A DNA stretch of 64,000 nucleotides from CAYFVU01 sp964346645 (GCA_964346645.1 CAYFVU010000008.1:4014-68013), one strand, 5' to 3'. Counted from the stretch's first letter, positions 7,334 through 16,014 are shown. Made by a program: numbers and translations. Notes: a model not told the origin generated them from the sequence alone.

Positions 7334-7936
7334 ATGAAAAAGAGGTTAGTGTGGGTAGTTTTGACTATCTTCGTTGTGGGTCTTCTTGCAATGTCGTGTG
7401 CAAGCAAACCAGAGAAAAAGGAAAAGAAAGCTGAGCCCAAAAAGCAGGAGAAGAGTTCGGATCTTCCCGATTTCGTGATGAATCCTCCCCAGGCGCAGGA
7501 TGCACTCTTCGGAACCGGCAGCTCAAAGATGTCCGATTTTTCTCTTGCCCGTAATGCAGCCGCTGCGGAGGCCCGGGCGCAGATCGCATCGCAGATAAAC
7601 GCCGAAGTAAAGCAGGCCGTTACCAACTATGCCCAGGAGAGCGGCGCGGGGGACGAGACTCAGACCCTCAACTTCGCCGAATCAATCACACGACAGATTA
7701 CCAGTGAGAAGATTCAGGGTACACGCATTTCAGAGGTCGCCAAGACCGACGACGGAACCGTATGGGTGCTCGTCGAATACCGAAAGAACGCCCTGGAGGG
7801 AATCCTCGAGGATGCCGTCGACAATGCGAAGAAGGATTTCAACCGCGACGAGGGTGCCGCCTTTGCAGAGTTCAAGGCACAAGAAGCGCTCAAGCAGATG
7901 CAATTCGAAACTGGAGAGGGCGAAGGGTCCGAATAG
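7334..7936 (+). CDS. LPP20-family lipoprotein
   Basis: 200 aa from the ATG at 7334, chosen because AGGAGAG lies 6 nt upstream and because MKKRLVWVV...LLAMSC is a proper lipoprotein signal with its lipobox Cys at about residue 22. After a Lys/Glu-rich linker the mature domain (PDFVMNPPQAQDALFGTGSS, LARNAAAAEARAQIASQINA) is the LPP20 pattern: a short proline motif, G-x-G-S, then a long helix with repeated A-x-x-A-R. The product should be anchored to a membrane and exposed to the periplasm or surface; its molecular role is unknown. First of three related lipoprotein genes in tandem, separated from the next by a strong terminator. Confidence 0.85.
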   Translation: MKKRLVWVVLTIFVVGLLAMSCASKPEKKEKKAEPKKQEKSSDLPDFVMNPPQAQDALFGTGSSKMSDFSLARNAAAAEARAQIASQINAEVKQAVTNYAQESGAGDETQTLNFAESITRQITSEKIQGTRISEVAKTDDGTVWVLVEYRKNALEGILEDAVDNAKKDFNRDEGAAFAEFKAQEALKQMQFETGEGEGSE

Positions 7937-7959
7937 AGCTGTAATGCGACTTATGAGAA

Positions 7960-7990
7960 GAAGAAAAGCGGCCTCGGGCCGCTTTTCTTC
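7960..7990 (+). terminator. Intrinsic terminator after the first LPP20 gene
   Basis: A 14-bp perfect stem (7960-7973 with 7977-7990) with a TCG loop; the distal arm carries the TTTTCTTC tract, and the A-rich proximal arm makes it bidirectional in form. It lies 24 nt after the stop codon. Confidence 0.85.
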
Positions 7991-8057
7991 GTTATAGTAT
8001 GGCTTTAACAAAAAAAGTATGCGAATATGGAAAAATCGAGTATAAGGACGGAGCACC

Positions 8058-8969
8058 ATGAGTACAGCCTACCGTATCTCTGTCCCGAGTATTGCTGTGT
8101 TCGGGATCATAGCTCTGCTACTGCTCTCTTCCTGTTCGTCGCTGTCGATGGGAGAGAAGAAGACTAGCCGGAAAGAGACCGACGAGAAAGCAGCGCAAGA
8201 GGCTCGGTCTGAGATCGACGGCACAGCCGACACGCAGAGAGAGGAGCGAATACCTGCACAGGAGATATCCGGAGGTATCGACGTTGCCTCGGCTTCATTT
8301 AGAGAAAACTTATATACCCTCCCTGAGAACGGAGAGCTCGTGTTTCTCGCAATAGTTCCGAGACGTGCCGACCGAAAAGAGGAATACGAGTTCGCCCTGT
8401 GGGAGATCGCCCGTCAGGGGGCGATTTACGAGCAGGTTGCGATCAGCGCACAGTTCCTCACCGCGCAAACGACCGCCGAATTCGGCCACGACGAGAGAAT
8501 AACCGTCGATGTGGATGAGAATCTCATCGAGCAGATGCGCGACAGGGTGGTAGCACGCGAACACTACCGCGATTCGAGACGGACGGTGGTCAGAGGTACG
8601 ATAGAGGAGCTCTCCAGTCGAAACTACCGTATCGATACATCGGTAAAGGGGGGACTTCCGGTCTGGGTGCTCAATCCGCTGAAGATCGAGGGGAGATACA
8701 CGACCGTTGGTTCGGCCGAAAAGAGGTACTACTTGAGCGACTCCATTCGCGCCGCCGACAAGAAGGCGATGGCGAACCTCGCCCGCCAACGGAGACTAAA
8801 AATAGACAACCTCAGCGATCAGGTGAAGTCGAATGCAGGGGAGGCCTACAGAGAGTTCAACCTGGAGTTAACCGAGGCGAAACTCGAGGGTTTCTATGTC
8901 CTCGCCCGATGGTTCTCTCCGGAGGAGAATTTGTTCTATACGCTCGCGATCTGTTCCCGGGCTGAGTAG
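8058..8969 (+). CDS. Second LPP20-like lipoprotein
   Basis: 303 aa. A hydrophobic N-terminus ending LLLLSSC is a lipoprotein signal with the acylated Cys near residue 26, followed by a charged linker. Two similar halves are visible: LVFLAIVPRRAD...EYEFALWEIARQGAIYEQ (about 95-130), then PVWVLNP...YTTVGSAEKR...AADKKAMANLARQ (about 205-255). The second has the P-x-W-V, G-S and Ala/Arg-rich helix of LPP20 domains. GGACGGAG precedes the ATG. Probably an outer-envelope protein; no enzymatic motif is seen. It lies 36 nt ahead of the third lipoprotein, likely co-transcribed. Confidence 0.75.
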   Translation: MSTAYRISVPSIAVFGIIALLLLSSCSSLSMGEKKTSRKETDEKAAQEARSEIDGTADTQREERIPAQEISGGIDVASASFRENLYTLPENGELVFLAIVPRRADRKEEYEFALWEIARQGAIYEQVAISAQFLTAQTTAEFGHDERITVDVDENLIEQMRDRVVAREHYRDSRRTVVRGTIEELSSRNYRIDTSVKGGLPVWVLNPLKIEGRYTTVGSAEKRYYLSDSIRAADKKAMANLARQRRLKIDNLSDQVKSNAGEAYREFNLELTEAKLEGFYVLARWFSPEENLFYTLAICSRAE

Positions 8970-9017
8970 CGCCGCCGTCGAACGTCTCAAAGCATGAGTA
9001 GATAAGTGGAGGAAGAG

Positions 9018-10415
9018 ATGAGTCAGATCAGGTCACACGGCAGACGAGGGCGAGCAGGAGTGGCTTCCTTTGTTCTCGTCGCGGTCTCGTTCGCTTTGCT
9101 GAGCTTTTCGTGCGCAACCTCGCCCGAAGCAGGGGAGGCGTGTCCACCGAAGCCCGACTGGGTCTCCGATCCGGAACAGCAGGGCTACTACGTGGGCGTC
9201 GGTTCGGCGGACTCGGACAATCGTGCCGAGGATCGTCCCGTAGCCGAGGCGCGGGCGCGTGCAGATCTCGCTTCGAGGATTTCGGCAAACATAAGAAGCG
9301 AGCTCGAGGTCGCCACTTCCGAGACCACCGCAGAGGGTGCCTCTCAAGAGGTGACTGAGAATGTCACTCAATCGGTCGAGGCGAACCTGCAGGACATCGA
9401 GACAGTCGACACCTATTACTGTCCCGGAGAAGGCTACTGGGTCTACGTACGTCTGTCCAAGATGCGGTGGGAGGAGATACAAACCGAGCGTCGAGCAGAG
9501 CTCATTGAACGGCTTCGAAAGCTCGTCGAGCCGGTGCTCGAGAGCGACGATGAGGATTTTCTCCTCGAGTTAGAGACCCTTCAACAGGGGCGGGCCCTTG
9601 TCTATGAATCCTCCGTCGGACCTTCGGCCTCCGGCACTCTCGCCGGCGAGAAGGGTAATCTCGGCGATCTCCTGACGACCTTCATAAACAGGGCTCTCTC
9701 GTCGCTTACCCTCTCGGTAGCACAAGAGCAAATAGAGGTCTCCGTAGGAGAGGAAGTCTCCTTCTCCGGAAGGCTCTCGAGTCCGCGGTTCGATAAGACA
9801 GGAAATGTGGAGATATTCGTCGACAGAAAGAGCGGCGGAAGGCTGACCACCGTGCAGACCGACGCGCGAGGCAATTTTACCGTGCAGATCCCCGAAGGAT
9901 TCGCCGAACCGGGAGAACAGCATGTGGTCCTGCGTCCCAGCTTTCAGGATTATGCAGGAGAGGGGCTGCTCTCGGAGGATACCCTTCCTACGCAGGAGGT
10001 GGTATGTGCGGTGCAGCGGGTACGGGTAGGTCTCATAGTCGAAACTTCGAGCGAGGTGAGCGGGGTCGACTTCTCCCGGCAGGTCAAGTCGCTCTTCTCG
10101 GAGCGGGGGCTCCCCCTCGAGATAGTGGAGGACTTCGCCAACAGCCGGGAACTTCCCCTCGTCATCCGATTCCTCGTGCGGATCAAAGACTTTCCGAAAC
10201 TGAGCGAGAACGCCTTGAGTATGGCGCAGGCGAGGGCGGTAGTCTCCTTCGAGCGGAATGGAAAGACCCTCTACAGCCACGAGACAAAACCGCTGAAGGA
10301 CGGCGGTATTACCGCCGACCAGGCGCACCAAAGGGTCGCCGATAAACTCTTCTCCACTCTCGAAGGGAACGATGAGCTCTTCAGGACGCTCGAGGAGTCG
10401 ATTATAACCAGATGA
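9018..10415 (+). CDS. Third LPP20-type lipoprotein with C-terminal Ig-like extension
   Basis: 465 aa from the ATG at 9018; GGAGGAAG immediately upstream favours this over the in-frame GTG at 9006. The signal peptide ends in LLSFSC. The first part (KPDWVSDPEQQGYYVGVGSA, then an Ala/Arg-rich helix) is a full LPP20-type domain, followed by YWVYVRLS. Around residues 230-330 a beta-rich segment (VSVGEEVSFSGRL, GNVEIFVDR, GNFTVQIPEG) resembles a bacterial Ig-like or carboxypeptidase-regulatory fold. The last 100 residues are an alpha/beta domain of unknown type. It overlaps the next gene (yhhQ) by ATGA, a tight coupling between unrelated functions. Confidence 0.78.
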   Translation: MSQIRSHGRRGRAGVASFVLVAVSFALLSFSCATSPEAGEACPPKPDWVSDPEQQGYYVGVGSADSDNRAEDRPVAEARARADLASRISANIRSELEVATSETTAEGASQEVTENVTQSVEANLQDIETVDTYYCPGEGYWVYVRLSKMRWEEIQTERRAELIERLRKLVEPVLESDDEDFLLELETLQQGRALVYESSVGPSASGTLAGEKGNLGDLLTTFINRALSSLTLSVAQEQIEVSVGEEVSFSGRLSSPRFDKTGNVEIFVDRKSGGRLTTVQTDARGNFTVQIPEGFAEPGEQHVVLRPSFQDYAGEGLLSEDTLPTQEVVCAVQRVRVGLIVETSSEVSGVDFSRQVKSLFSERGLPLEIVEDFANSRELPLVIRFLVRIKDFPKLSENALSMAQARAVVSFERNGKTLYSHETKPLKDGGITADQAHQRVADKLFSTLEGNDELFRTLEESIITR

Positions 10416-11113
10416 GCAACGAACTACTATGGGGCGTCATGCTTCTCGTCAATTTCCTCGCGATCGTCGGCTCCTACCGCCTCTGGGGGCGTATCGGTCT
10501 CTATATCTGGGTGCCTGTTGCGGTCATAATTGCCAATACGCAGGTCAGTAAGACGATAGAGCTCTTCGGCATAACGGCGACACTGGGAAACATCGTCTAC
10601 GCCTCGAGTTTCCTCGTCACCGATATTCTCAACGAGAACTACGGCAAGCGTGATGCGACCAGGGCGGTAGGGATCGGTTTCTTTTCCCTCATCCTCTTCA
10701 CCCTATTGATGAATCTCGCTATTCTCTTCGAGCCGGCCCCGAGTGACTTCGTCCACGGGAGCATGCAGACCATATTCGGCTTCCTGCCGAGGATCGTGCT
10801 GGCGAGTCTGGTCGCGTACGGCGCCAGCCAGCTGCACGATGTGTGGGCCTACCATCTCTGGAAGCAGAAACTGCCGGGGACGAAGCAGATTTGGATCCGC
10901 AATAACCTCAGTACGATGGTGAGCCAGCTCATCGACTCGTCCATCTTCACCCTCGTGGCGTTCTGGGGTGTCTTCTCCGGAACGGTGCTTGTCGAGATAT
11001 TCATCACCACCTACCTGCTGAAGTGGCTCGTGGCGGTCTTCGATACGCCGTTCGTCTATCTGGCACGGTACCTCTACGACCGTAACCACATTCCGATCAA
11101 TCAGGTGAAGTGA
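10412..11113 (+). CDS. yhhQ: Queuosine precursor transporter, YhhQ/VUT family
   Basis: 233 aa integral membrane protein with about six hydrophobic segments. SSFLVTDILNENYGKRDATR and RNNLSTMVSQLIDS are signature segments of the DUF165 family, which imports queuine or preQ0/preQ1 for tRNA modification. Length matches (about 220-240). It starts inside the stop codon of the preceding lipoprotein gene (ATGA), and its end overlaps the convergent inositol-phosphatase-family gene by 13 bp. No other queuosine gene is in the window, so the bacterium probably salvages the precursor or has tgt/que genes elsewhere. Confidence 0.9.
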   Translation: MSNELLWGVMLLVNFLAIVGSYRLWGRIGLYIWVPVAVIIANTQVSKTIELFGITATLGNIVYASSFLVTDILNENYGKRDATRAVGIGFFSLILFTLLMNLAILFEPAPSDFVHGSMQTIFGFLPRIVLASLVAYGASQLHDVWAYHLWKQKLPGTKQIWIRNNLSTMVSQLIDSSIFTLVAFWGVFSGTVLVEIFITTYLLKWLVAVFDTPFVYLARYLYDRNHIPINQVK

Positions 11114-11880
11114 GCCAGGATCTGCTTCGTTGCACCCTCTCTGGCGATGATGATGCAGTGGGCCGAACGTTGACGATGAACCATAGTCCGGTAGGTGAGC
11201 TCCTGACCGTCGGGATAGACGATCTCTATACCCCTGTTCCGAACGATCCCGTGTGCGGCGGAGATGTCCCAGATGTAGGCAGGGGTGAGCACTCCGCCGG
11301 CGACATCGCTGTGGATGAAGGGTGACACGGCGTGGAGAATAGAGCTGCCGATGCTGCGGATCTTCCCCGGAAAGGAGGAGAAGTCGTATCTCCTGTGGAC
11401 CTTCGAGCCTATCATGAGGGAGGTTGCGTGCGAGTCCCGGTGCTCGTCTTCGATTAACGCGCCGACGATCTCCTCCTCTCCGGTGGGAAGCCGGTAGAGG
11501 AAAAGGCCTTCCTCCGGATCGGTCCCCCAACGGGGGGCGGAGATGAGACCCCCGACCGGCTTCAATTCGTGGTCGTGAATGCCGACCGCCACGCACCATC
11601 CCGGCATTCCTTGGCTGTAGGAGTCGGTGCCGTCGATCGGGTCGATGGTGAATGTCCACTCCCGGCCCGAAGTGAACGAAGTTTTCTGCTCTTCGGCTAT
11701 GATGTTTGCATCGGGAAATGCGCGGCGAATGGCCTCTGTGAGAGTTCCATTGATCTCCAGATCCGCCCGAGTGAGTACCGAACCGTCGTGTTTGTATTGC
11801 CTTGCGATTTCCCGTTGCAGCTCCCACGCCCTCTTTCCCGCCGTGCGGACTGCCTCTATGAGTAGATCGAATCGAGCCAC
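11101..11880 (-). CDS. Inositol monophosphatase-family phosphatase
   Basis: 259 aa from a GTG at 11880, chosen because GGAGG lies 6 nt upstream and the family homology begins there (VARFDLLIEAVRTAGKRA); a longer frame to 11988 has no signal. Metal-binding motifs are clear: an E-E pair (IIAEEQ), TIDPIDGTDSY (D-P-I-D-G-T) and AYIWDISAAHG (W-D-x-A-A). The protein should be a Mg-dependent, Li-sensitive phosphomonoesterase of the IMPase/CysQ/FBPase-IV superfamily; the substrate cannot be assigned. Convergent with yhhQ, with 13 bp of coding overlap. Confidence 0.85.
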   Translation of the reverse strand: MARFDLLIEAVRTAGKRAWELQREIARQYKHDGSVLTRADLEINGTLTEAIRRAFPDANIIAEEQKTSFTSGREWTFTIDPIDGTDSYSQGMPGWCVAVGIHDHELKPVGGLISAPRWGTDPEEGLFLYRLPTGEEEIVGALIEDEHRDSHATSLMIGSKVHRRYDFSSFPGKIRSIGSSILHAVSPFIHSDVAGGVLTPAYIWDISAAHGIVRNRGIEIVYPDGQELTYRTMVHRQRSAHCIIIAREGATKQILAHFT

Positions 11881-11988
11881 CTCTTCCCTCCGAACAATGA
11901 TTCTGCAGCAAGTATAGAAAAAATCGGGCGGCAGTACAATGCGTCGTGGTTGCCGGCCGCCTGCATCAGCCGCCTGCAGCGGCCGCAA

Positions 11989-12867
11989 CTATCTGCGCTT
12001 GAATATCTTACTCACGTGGAGGTAGGTGTGCTCGGTAAACATCAAGAAAATGCCGCCGAGTACCGTTACGAGACCGATGAGCTGGAGTCTCGAAAGACCG
12101 AAGCCGGGAAGGGCGAGCTTCATGAAGATGATGGGGACGAGAATAAGCGCCACGTTGTGGAATGCGACGAGTGTAGAGGCCCGGGCATGTTTGTAGAAGC
12201 CCAATTGGGTGAACGAGAAGGCGAGAAGTCCGAAGAGAAAGCTGCCGCCGAAGAATGTCCAGCCCTCGAGGGAATGAGGGATAAACCTCATCTCGTCGCC
12301 GAACTGTTGCCCGATTCCCTTGAAAATGGGATCGAAGGCAGCCGCGCCTCCGGTGAAGAGACCGAAGACCATGCCGATGGGTTTCTGATACTTGTATTTC
12401 AGCGATAACACGATGAGAACGAGCAGAATGACAAAGTAGGCGATGGTGAAAAAGCCCACACGCTCGAGGATGATCTCCTGCATCGGGGGGACCTCAACGT
12501 TGCCCCGTCCGCCGCCGATGAGGATCGTGCCGACTGCGATGGTCAGTGCCCCGACGTGTTGGAATTTCGAAACCGGCTCGCGGAGCACGAACTCTGAGAA
12601 GAGCATCATCACCACCAGTCCGAAGCCGAAGGTGGCGGTGTAGTAGGCGGTAGGGGCGTAGAGATTGGCCAGGAGGGCCCAGAGAAAGCCCAAGTTGTTG
12701 AGGATAATGCCCGTTACATACAGCAGGCGCCTCTTTCTCGCCTTACTCACCACTCTTTGAGAAGAAGCTCTGAGTCCTTCTATTCCGTAGCGTTGAAGTC
12801 CCTTTGCAATATGAATCTGTGTCGTCGCAACTATGCCGATTAGAGAGGCGATGACTGTTCCGTTCAT
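11989..12867 (-). CDS. DMT-superfamily (EamA/NIPA-like) membrane transporter
   Basis: 292 aa with about nine or ten hydrophobic helices and short basic loops. The two halves each end with a conserved-looking segment (FGFGLVVMMLFSEFVLREPV; HNVALILVPIIFMK), a pattern of drug/metabolite exporters in which a helix precedes R-E-P. NIPA-type magnesium transporters are a possible closer relative. Substrate and direction are unknown. Separated from the IMPase gene by 108 nt and divergent from the D,D-carboxypeptidase gene. Confidence 0.7.
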   Translation of the reverse strand: MNGTVIASLIGIVATTQIHIAKGLQRYGIEGLRASSQRVVSKARKRRLLYVTGIILNNLGFLWALLANLYAPTAYYTATFGFGLVVMMLFSEFVLREPVSKFQHVGALTIAVGTILIGGGRGNVEVPPMQEIILERVGFFTIAYFVILLVLIVLSLKYKYQKPIGMVFGLFTGGAAAFDPIFKGIGQQFGDEMRFIPHSLEGWTFFGGSFLFGLLAFSFTQLGFYKHARASTLVAFHNVALILVPIIFMKLALPGFGLSRLQLIGLVTVLGGIFLMFTEHTYLHVSKIFKRR

Positions 12868-12915
12868 TGTGTACCCATCGGTAGAAAAAACTATACCTAT
12901 TTAAGGTCGTGATGT

Positions 12916-12927
12916 AAATGTACATTT
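12916..12927. repeat. Perfect 12-bp palindrome AAATGTACATTT upstream of the carboxypeptidase gene
   Basis: Located between the DMT transporter and the D,D-carboxypeptidase genes (divergent), 38 nt before the latter start. AT-rich perfect dyad with a GTAC centre, of a size that could be an operator. Nothing further supports it. Confidence 0.35.
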
Positions 12928-12964
12928 CTGCTACTCTTGCAGAAAAATTGGAGTCGGAGGTTAT

Positions 12965-14248
12965 ATGACCAGTTTACGAAAGACGGGGTCGATAGCAGGC
13001 GTATCGATACTCGCTGCGCTCATCATCATCGCTTTTCTCATATTTTCCGCCGATGCCTACAGAGAGCGTGTTATCGCGTCCAACCCGGCGAAGCTGGAGA
13101 TAGACGGTGGAGCCCTCCTCGAGCCTGAACTGCTCAGCAGGGCCGCGGTGCTCTACGATGTGCGTACGGGAGAACTGCTCTACGAAAAAAACGGCGATCT
13201 CTCCATTCCACCTGCCTCCATGACGAAGCTCATGACCCTGCATCTCGCCTACCGGGAGATCGAGAGGGGAGAGCTTTCCAGGGACACAGAAATCGTGGTG
13301 GAAGCTCCCGCGGATTTCCGCAATCAGGCCGCCGGCTCCTCCCTCATGTTCATCGAGGAGGGACAGAGGCTTACCGTGTTCGAGCTCATGCGCGGTGTGG
13401 CGGTGCCCTCCGGAAACGATGCGGCGGTGGCGCTCGCACGCACGATCTCCGGCACGGTGGAGGCATTCGTGGAGAAGATGAATGCCGAGGCGGCGCGCAT
13501 GGAGCTCGAGGGCGTGCAGTTCGTGGATCCGGCGGGAATAGAACCGGAAAACCGGGTGACCGCACGTTCCTTCGGCCGTTTCTGCCGAACATATATACGG
13601 GAGCACCCTTATGCGCTCGAGGAACTCCACTCGCTGCAGGAGTTTACCTATCCCAAAATGAGGAATTTGACGAGAGGCAGCTCGGTCTACGGCTCGATTA
13701 CCCAAGAGAACTACAACCTCCTCGTGGGAAGGCACCCCTGGATCGACGGATTGAAGACGGGCTACATCGAGGAGTCGGGCTACAACATCGCGGTTACGGC
13801 GCAGAAGGAGGGCAGGCGGGTCGTCGCCGTCATAATGGGAGGCCCGGGAGAGTCGACGCGAGAGGGCAATCTCTCCCGGCTCATCGACGGCACCAATCTC
13901 ATATCCTACGGCCTCTACGCCTTCTGTGAACTGGAGCCTAAGATAGAGGAGGAGATGAGCACGGCGGTACATGGTGGTGACGGAGACTCGGTGAGGCTGC
14001 AGGTACCGCAGATCGAACCGCTACTGCTCCCTGCGAGAGAGGCCGGGGCAGTGCGGCTCGAGCTCCGTCTGCGTGAGCCTCTCTGGGCCCCGTTAGAAAA
14101 GGGGGCCGAAGTAGGAAGCCTCCACCTCATCGGCTCGGAGGGAGAACACGCGCGCTACCCGATTACCGCCGGCGCCTCGGTCTCCCGCGGCGGTTTTCTC
14201 CGTAGAGTGAGGGATTATATAGACGTGGAATTAATACCCAAGCTTTGA
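12965..14248 (+). CDS. D-alanyl-D-alanine carboxypeptidase (low-molecular-mass PBP, S11 family)
   Basis: 427 aa. An N-terminal membrane segment (about 8-31) acts as signal or anchor. The serine-peptidase triad motifs are all present: SxxK in PASMTKLM (about 85), SGN in VPSGNDAA (about 148) and KTG in DGLKTGYI (about 265). It removes the terminal D-Ala of peptidoglycan pentapeptides in the periplasm. The C-terminal 100 residues form a beta-rich PBP5-type domain. GGAGG stands before the ATG. Divergent from the DMT transporter; it stops 9 nt from the convergent FTR-like gene. Confidence 0.92.
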   Translation: MTSLRKTGSIAGVSILAALIIIAFLIFSADAYRERVIASNPAKLEIDGGALLEPELLSRAAVLYDVRTGELLYEKNGDLSIPPASMTKLMTLHLAYREIERGELSRDTEIVVEAPADFRNQAAGSSLMFIEEGQRLTVFELMRGVAVPSGNDAAVALARTISGTVEAFVEKMNAEAARMELEGVQFVDPAGIEPENRVTARSFGRFCRTYIREHPYALEELHSLQEFTYPKMRNLTRGSSVYGSITQENYNLLVGRHPWIDGLKTGYIEESGYNIAVTAQKEGRRVVAVIMGGPGESTREGNLSRLIDGTNLISYGLYAFCELEPKIEEEMSTAVHGGDGDSVRLQVPQIEPLLLPAREAGAVRLELRLREPLWAPLEKGAEVGSLHLIGSEGEHARYPITAGASVSRGGFLRRVRDYIDVELIPKL

Positions 14249-14256
14249 ACCACTCA

Positions 14257-14607
14257 TTAAGGAAAAAACTCTTCGGGCCGTCTCTCTGGTATGCTCATGG
14301 GAGGCTCCCCCTTCGCGGCGTATTCCTCCGAGAGGAAGAGCCCGCAGTAGCAGTGACCGTGCTCCTCTATGTCAGGAGTACTGTAGCTACATGGGCAGAC
14401 GATATCGGAATCTTTCTCTCTCTCCCCCCAGCCCTCTCGGCAGGGGCACTGCAGGTAGCCGTACCGTTCATAGTTGAGGAGAAAACCCTCCACGAGATAG
14501 CCGAGGAAGGACTCGTCCTGCACCACCCTCCAGCCGTTTCGCCGGGCGACGTTGTCGATGAATCGGCGGATACGCCGAGCATCCATTTGCGTTGCGGACA
14601 TGCTCAT
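14257..14607 (-). CDS. Ferredoxin:thioredoxin reductase catalytic-subunit-like Fe-S protein
   Basis: 116 aa from an ATG at 14607 that overlaps the preceding glutaredoxin stop (ATGA) and has GAGAAGGA upstream. Six cysteines are arranged CPC-x14-CPC-x12-CYC (QCPCREG, VCPCSYS, GHCYCGLF), the ligand and redox-disulphide arrangement of the FTR beta subunit, with GLFLSEEYAAKG after it as in that family. FTR uses a [4Fe-4S] cluster to pass single electrons from ferredoxin to a protein disulphide. No variable alpha subunit is nearby, as is common in non-photosynthetic bacteria. The coupled glutaredoxin is the likely redox partner. Confidence 0.82.
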   Translation of the reverse strand: MSMSATQMDARRIRRFIDNVARRNGWRVVQDESFLGYLVEGFLLNYERYGYLQCPCREGWGEREKDSDIVCPCSYSTPDIEEHGHCYCGLFLSEEYAAKGEPPMSIPERRPEEFFP

Positions 14608-14918
14608 TCCTTCTCGGAAGCGAGATCGAGCATCTTTTCCCACGCCTTCTCTATGAAACCGAGCTGATAGTCCGAGTCGTCGACGACGACGGTGGGAAAG
14701 AGAGGGCGTTCTCCGAAACGGTCCTTGAACTCATCTTTCAGCCGCTTCTTGTCCCGACCTGAGAGATCGTCTATATAGGCGTACTCGTAGGCAAGGTCGT
14801 GCTTGCCGAGATACTCCATGGCCCGCTTACAGAATGCGCAAGACTTGAGTGCGAGGACCTGAATCTTTTTCTCTTCGTGTGAACCCGAAACTTCGGTGAA
14901 AGTTAACCAATCGAACAT
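14604..14918 (-). CDS. Glutaredoxin/thioredoxin-fold protein
   Basis: 104 aa. VLALKSCAFCKRAMEYLG carries the redox CxxC (S-C-A-F-C, about residues 26-30), and RPLFPTVVVDD carries the cis-proline of the thioredoxin fold. Size and spacing fit a monothiol/dithiol glutaredoxin-like protein acting in the cytoplasm. Translation is probably coupled to the following FTR-like gene through ATGA, so electrons may run ferredoxin to FTR-like subunit to this protein. Confidence 0.82.
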   Translation of the reverse strand: MFDWLTFTEVSGSHEEKKIQVLALKSCAFCKRAMEYLGKHDLAYEYAYIDDLSGRDKKRLKDEFKDRFGERPLFPTVVVDDSDYQLGFIEKAWEKMLDLASEKE

Positions 14919-14963
14919 AAGGGTACCTCCTCTTCTCCCTTATCGTAAACGTGAGAATAATAG

Positions 14964-15980
14964 TCAAGATGTAACGAGGGAAGTTCGTGAGATACTCGCC
15001 ACCGATTCGCTTCCCGTCATTACCATGCTGTGGAGGAGCTCCTTGCTCAAGCGGGTGAGCTCCGCCTCCACCGCCTCGGCCCCGCCGCCAATGGCCGCGA
15101 TGGCGATGGGTCTACCGACGAGAACCGCATCGGCGCCGAGGGCGAGCATCTTGAATACGTCCGTCCCCTGCCGTATTCCTCCGTCTACGAGAATCGTGCA
15201 GGAGCTCCCTAACGCTTCGGCGATTGAGGGAAGCACTTCGGCGGTGGCCTGCGTCGAGTCGAGTACCCTCCCGCCGTGGTTAGAGACCACGATGCCGGAT
15301 GCACCCGCAGAGACTGCCTCCTCGGCCTCCTCGATGCTCATGATCCCCTTCACGATGAAGGGGATGTCGGCAGAGCCGCAGATCTCGCGTATCTCGGCGG
15401 GAGTCTTCGGGTAGACGTCCTTTCCCATCTCGCTGAGGGTTACAAGGCCCGCCGCATCGACATCCATGCCGAATGCCGGAGCCCCCAGTGCCTCGATCTC
15501 CGCTATTCTCCGCTCTATCAGCTCGGCTCCCCACGGCTTTATAAACGGCAGCGCCTCACCGCCGGCGGCGCTGATCTGCTGCGAGGAGGCCTGAAAAATC
15601 TCGTCGATTTCTCCGTCGCCGGTGCATGCGAGACTGCCGGCCTTGCGGGCGCCCCGCAGCACGGCTTCGAGATATTCGGCTTCGGAGAGCTCAGCGCTCA
15701 TGTTGAACCGCACGCCGCCGACAGGGGCGGCGAGTATCGGCATCTCGAGTCTACGGCCGAACAGCTCAACGGATATGTCGGGGCTTGCCACGTGGTGGAG
15801 CGTCTTCATGACGAGAGAAATAGAGGAGAGGGCTTCGACGTTGCGGACAAAGGCCGACCCGGTGCCTGTACCGCCCATGCCGGGCACCTCACCTGCGCAG
15901 GCGTGTCCGTCGCAGCGCGGACAGACCCGGCAGAACCCCCTCATTCGCTCCCGGGCACGTCTCTTCGTCTCTTCCTTCAT
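14964..15980 (-). CDS. FMN-dependent alpha-hydroxy-acid oxidoreductase
   Basis: 338 aa from the ATG at 15980, preceded by GGAGGG; the longer upstream frame is unsupported. TIM-barrel features: PILAAPVGGV, FGMDVDAAG, PFIVKGIMSIEEA (K as FMN/substrate ligand), VSNHGGRVLDSTQAT (His-Gly-Gly-Arg catalytic/flavin site) and ILVDGGIRQGTDV...GADAVLVGRP (phosphate site). This is the lactate/glycolate oxidase and dehydrogenase family. The N-terminus has an extra cysteine cluster, CRVCPRCDGHACAG, typical of an anaerobe subgroup and possibly binding a metal or Fe-S centre. Substrate unknown. Confidence 0.85.
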   Translation of the reverse strand: MKEETKRRARERMRGFCRVCPRCDGHACAGEVPGMGGTGTGSAFVRNVEALSSISLVMKTLHHVASPDISVELFGRRLEMPILAAPVGGVRFNMSAELSEAEYLEAVLRGARKAGSLACTGDGEIDEIFQASSQQISAAGGEALPFIKPWGAELIERRIAEIEALGAPAFGMDVDAAGLVTLSEMGKDVYPKTPAEIREICGSADIPFIVKGIMSIEEAEEAVSAGASGIVVSNHGGRVLDSTQATAEVLPSIAEALGSSCTILVDGGIRQGTDVFKMLALGADAVLVGRPIAIAAIGGGAEAVEAELTRLSKELLHSMVMTGSESVASISRTSLVTS

Positions 15981-16014
15981 GTGCTGCGTCCCTCCTGCAA
16001 TCGAGACGGACTCT

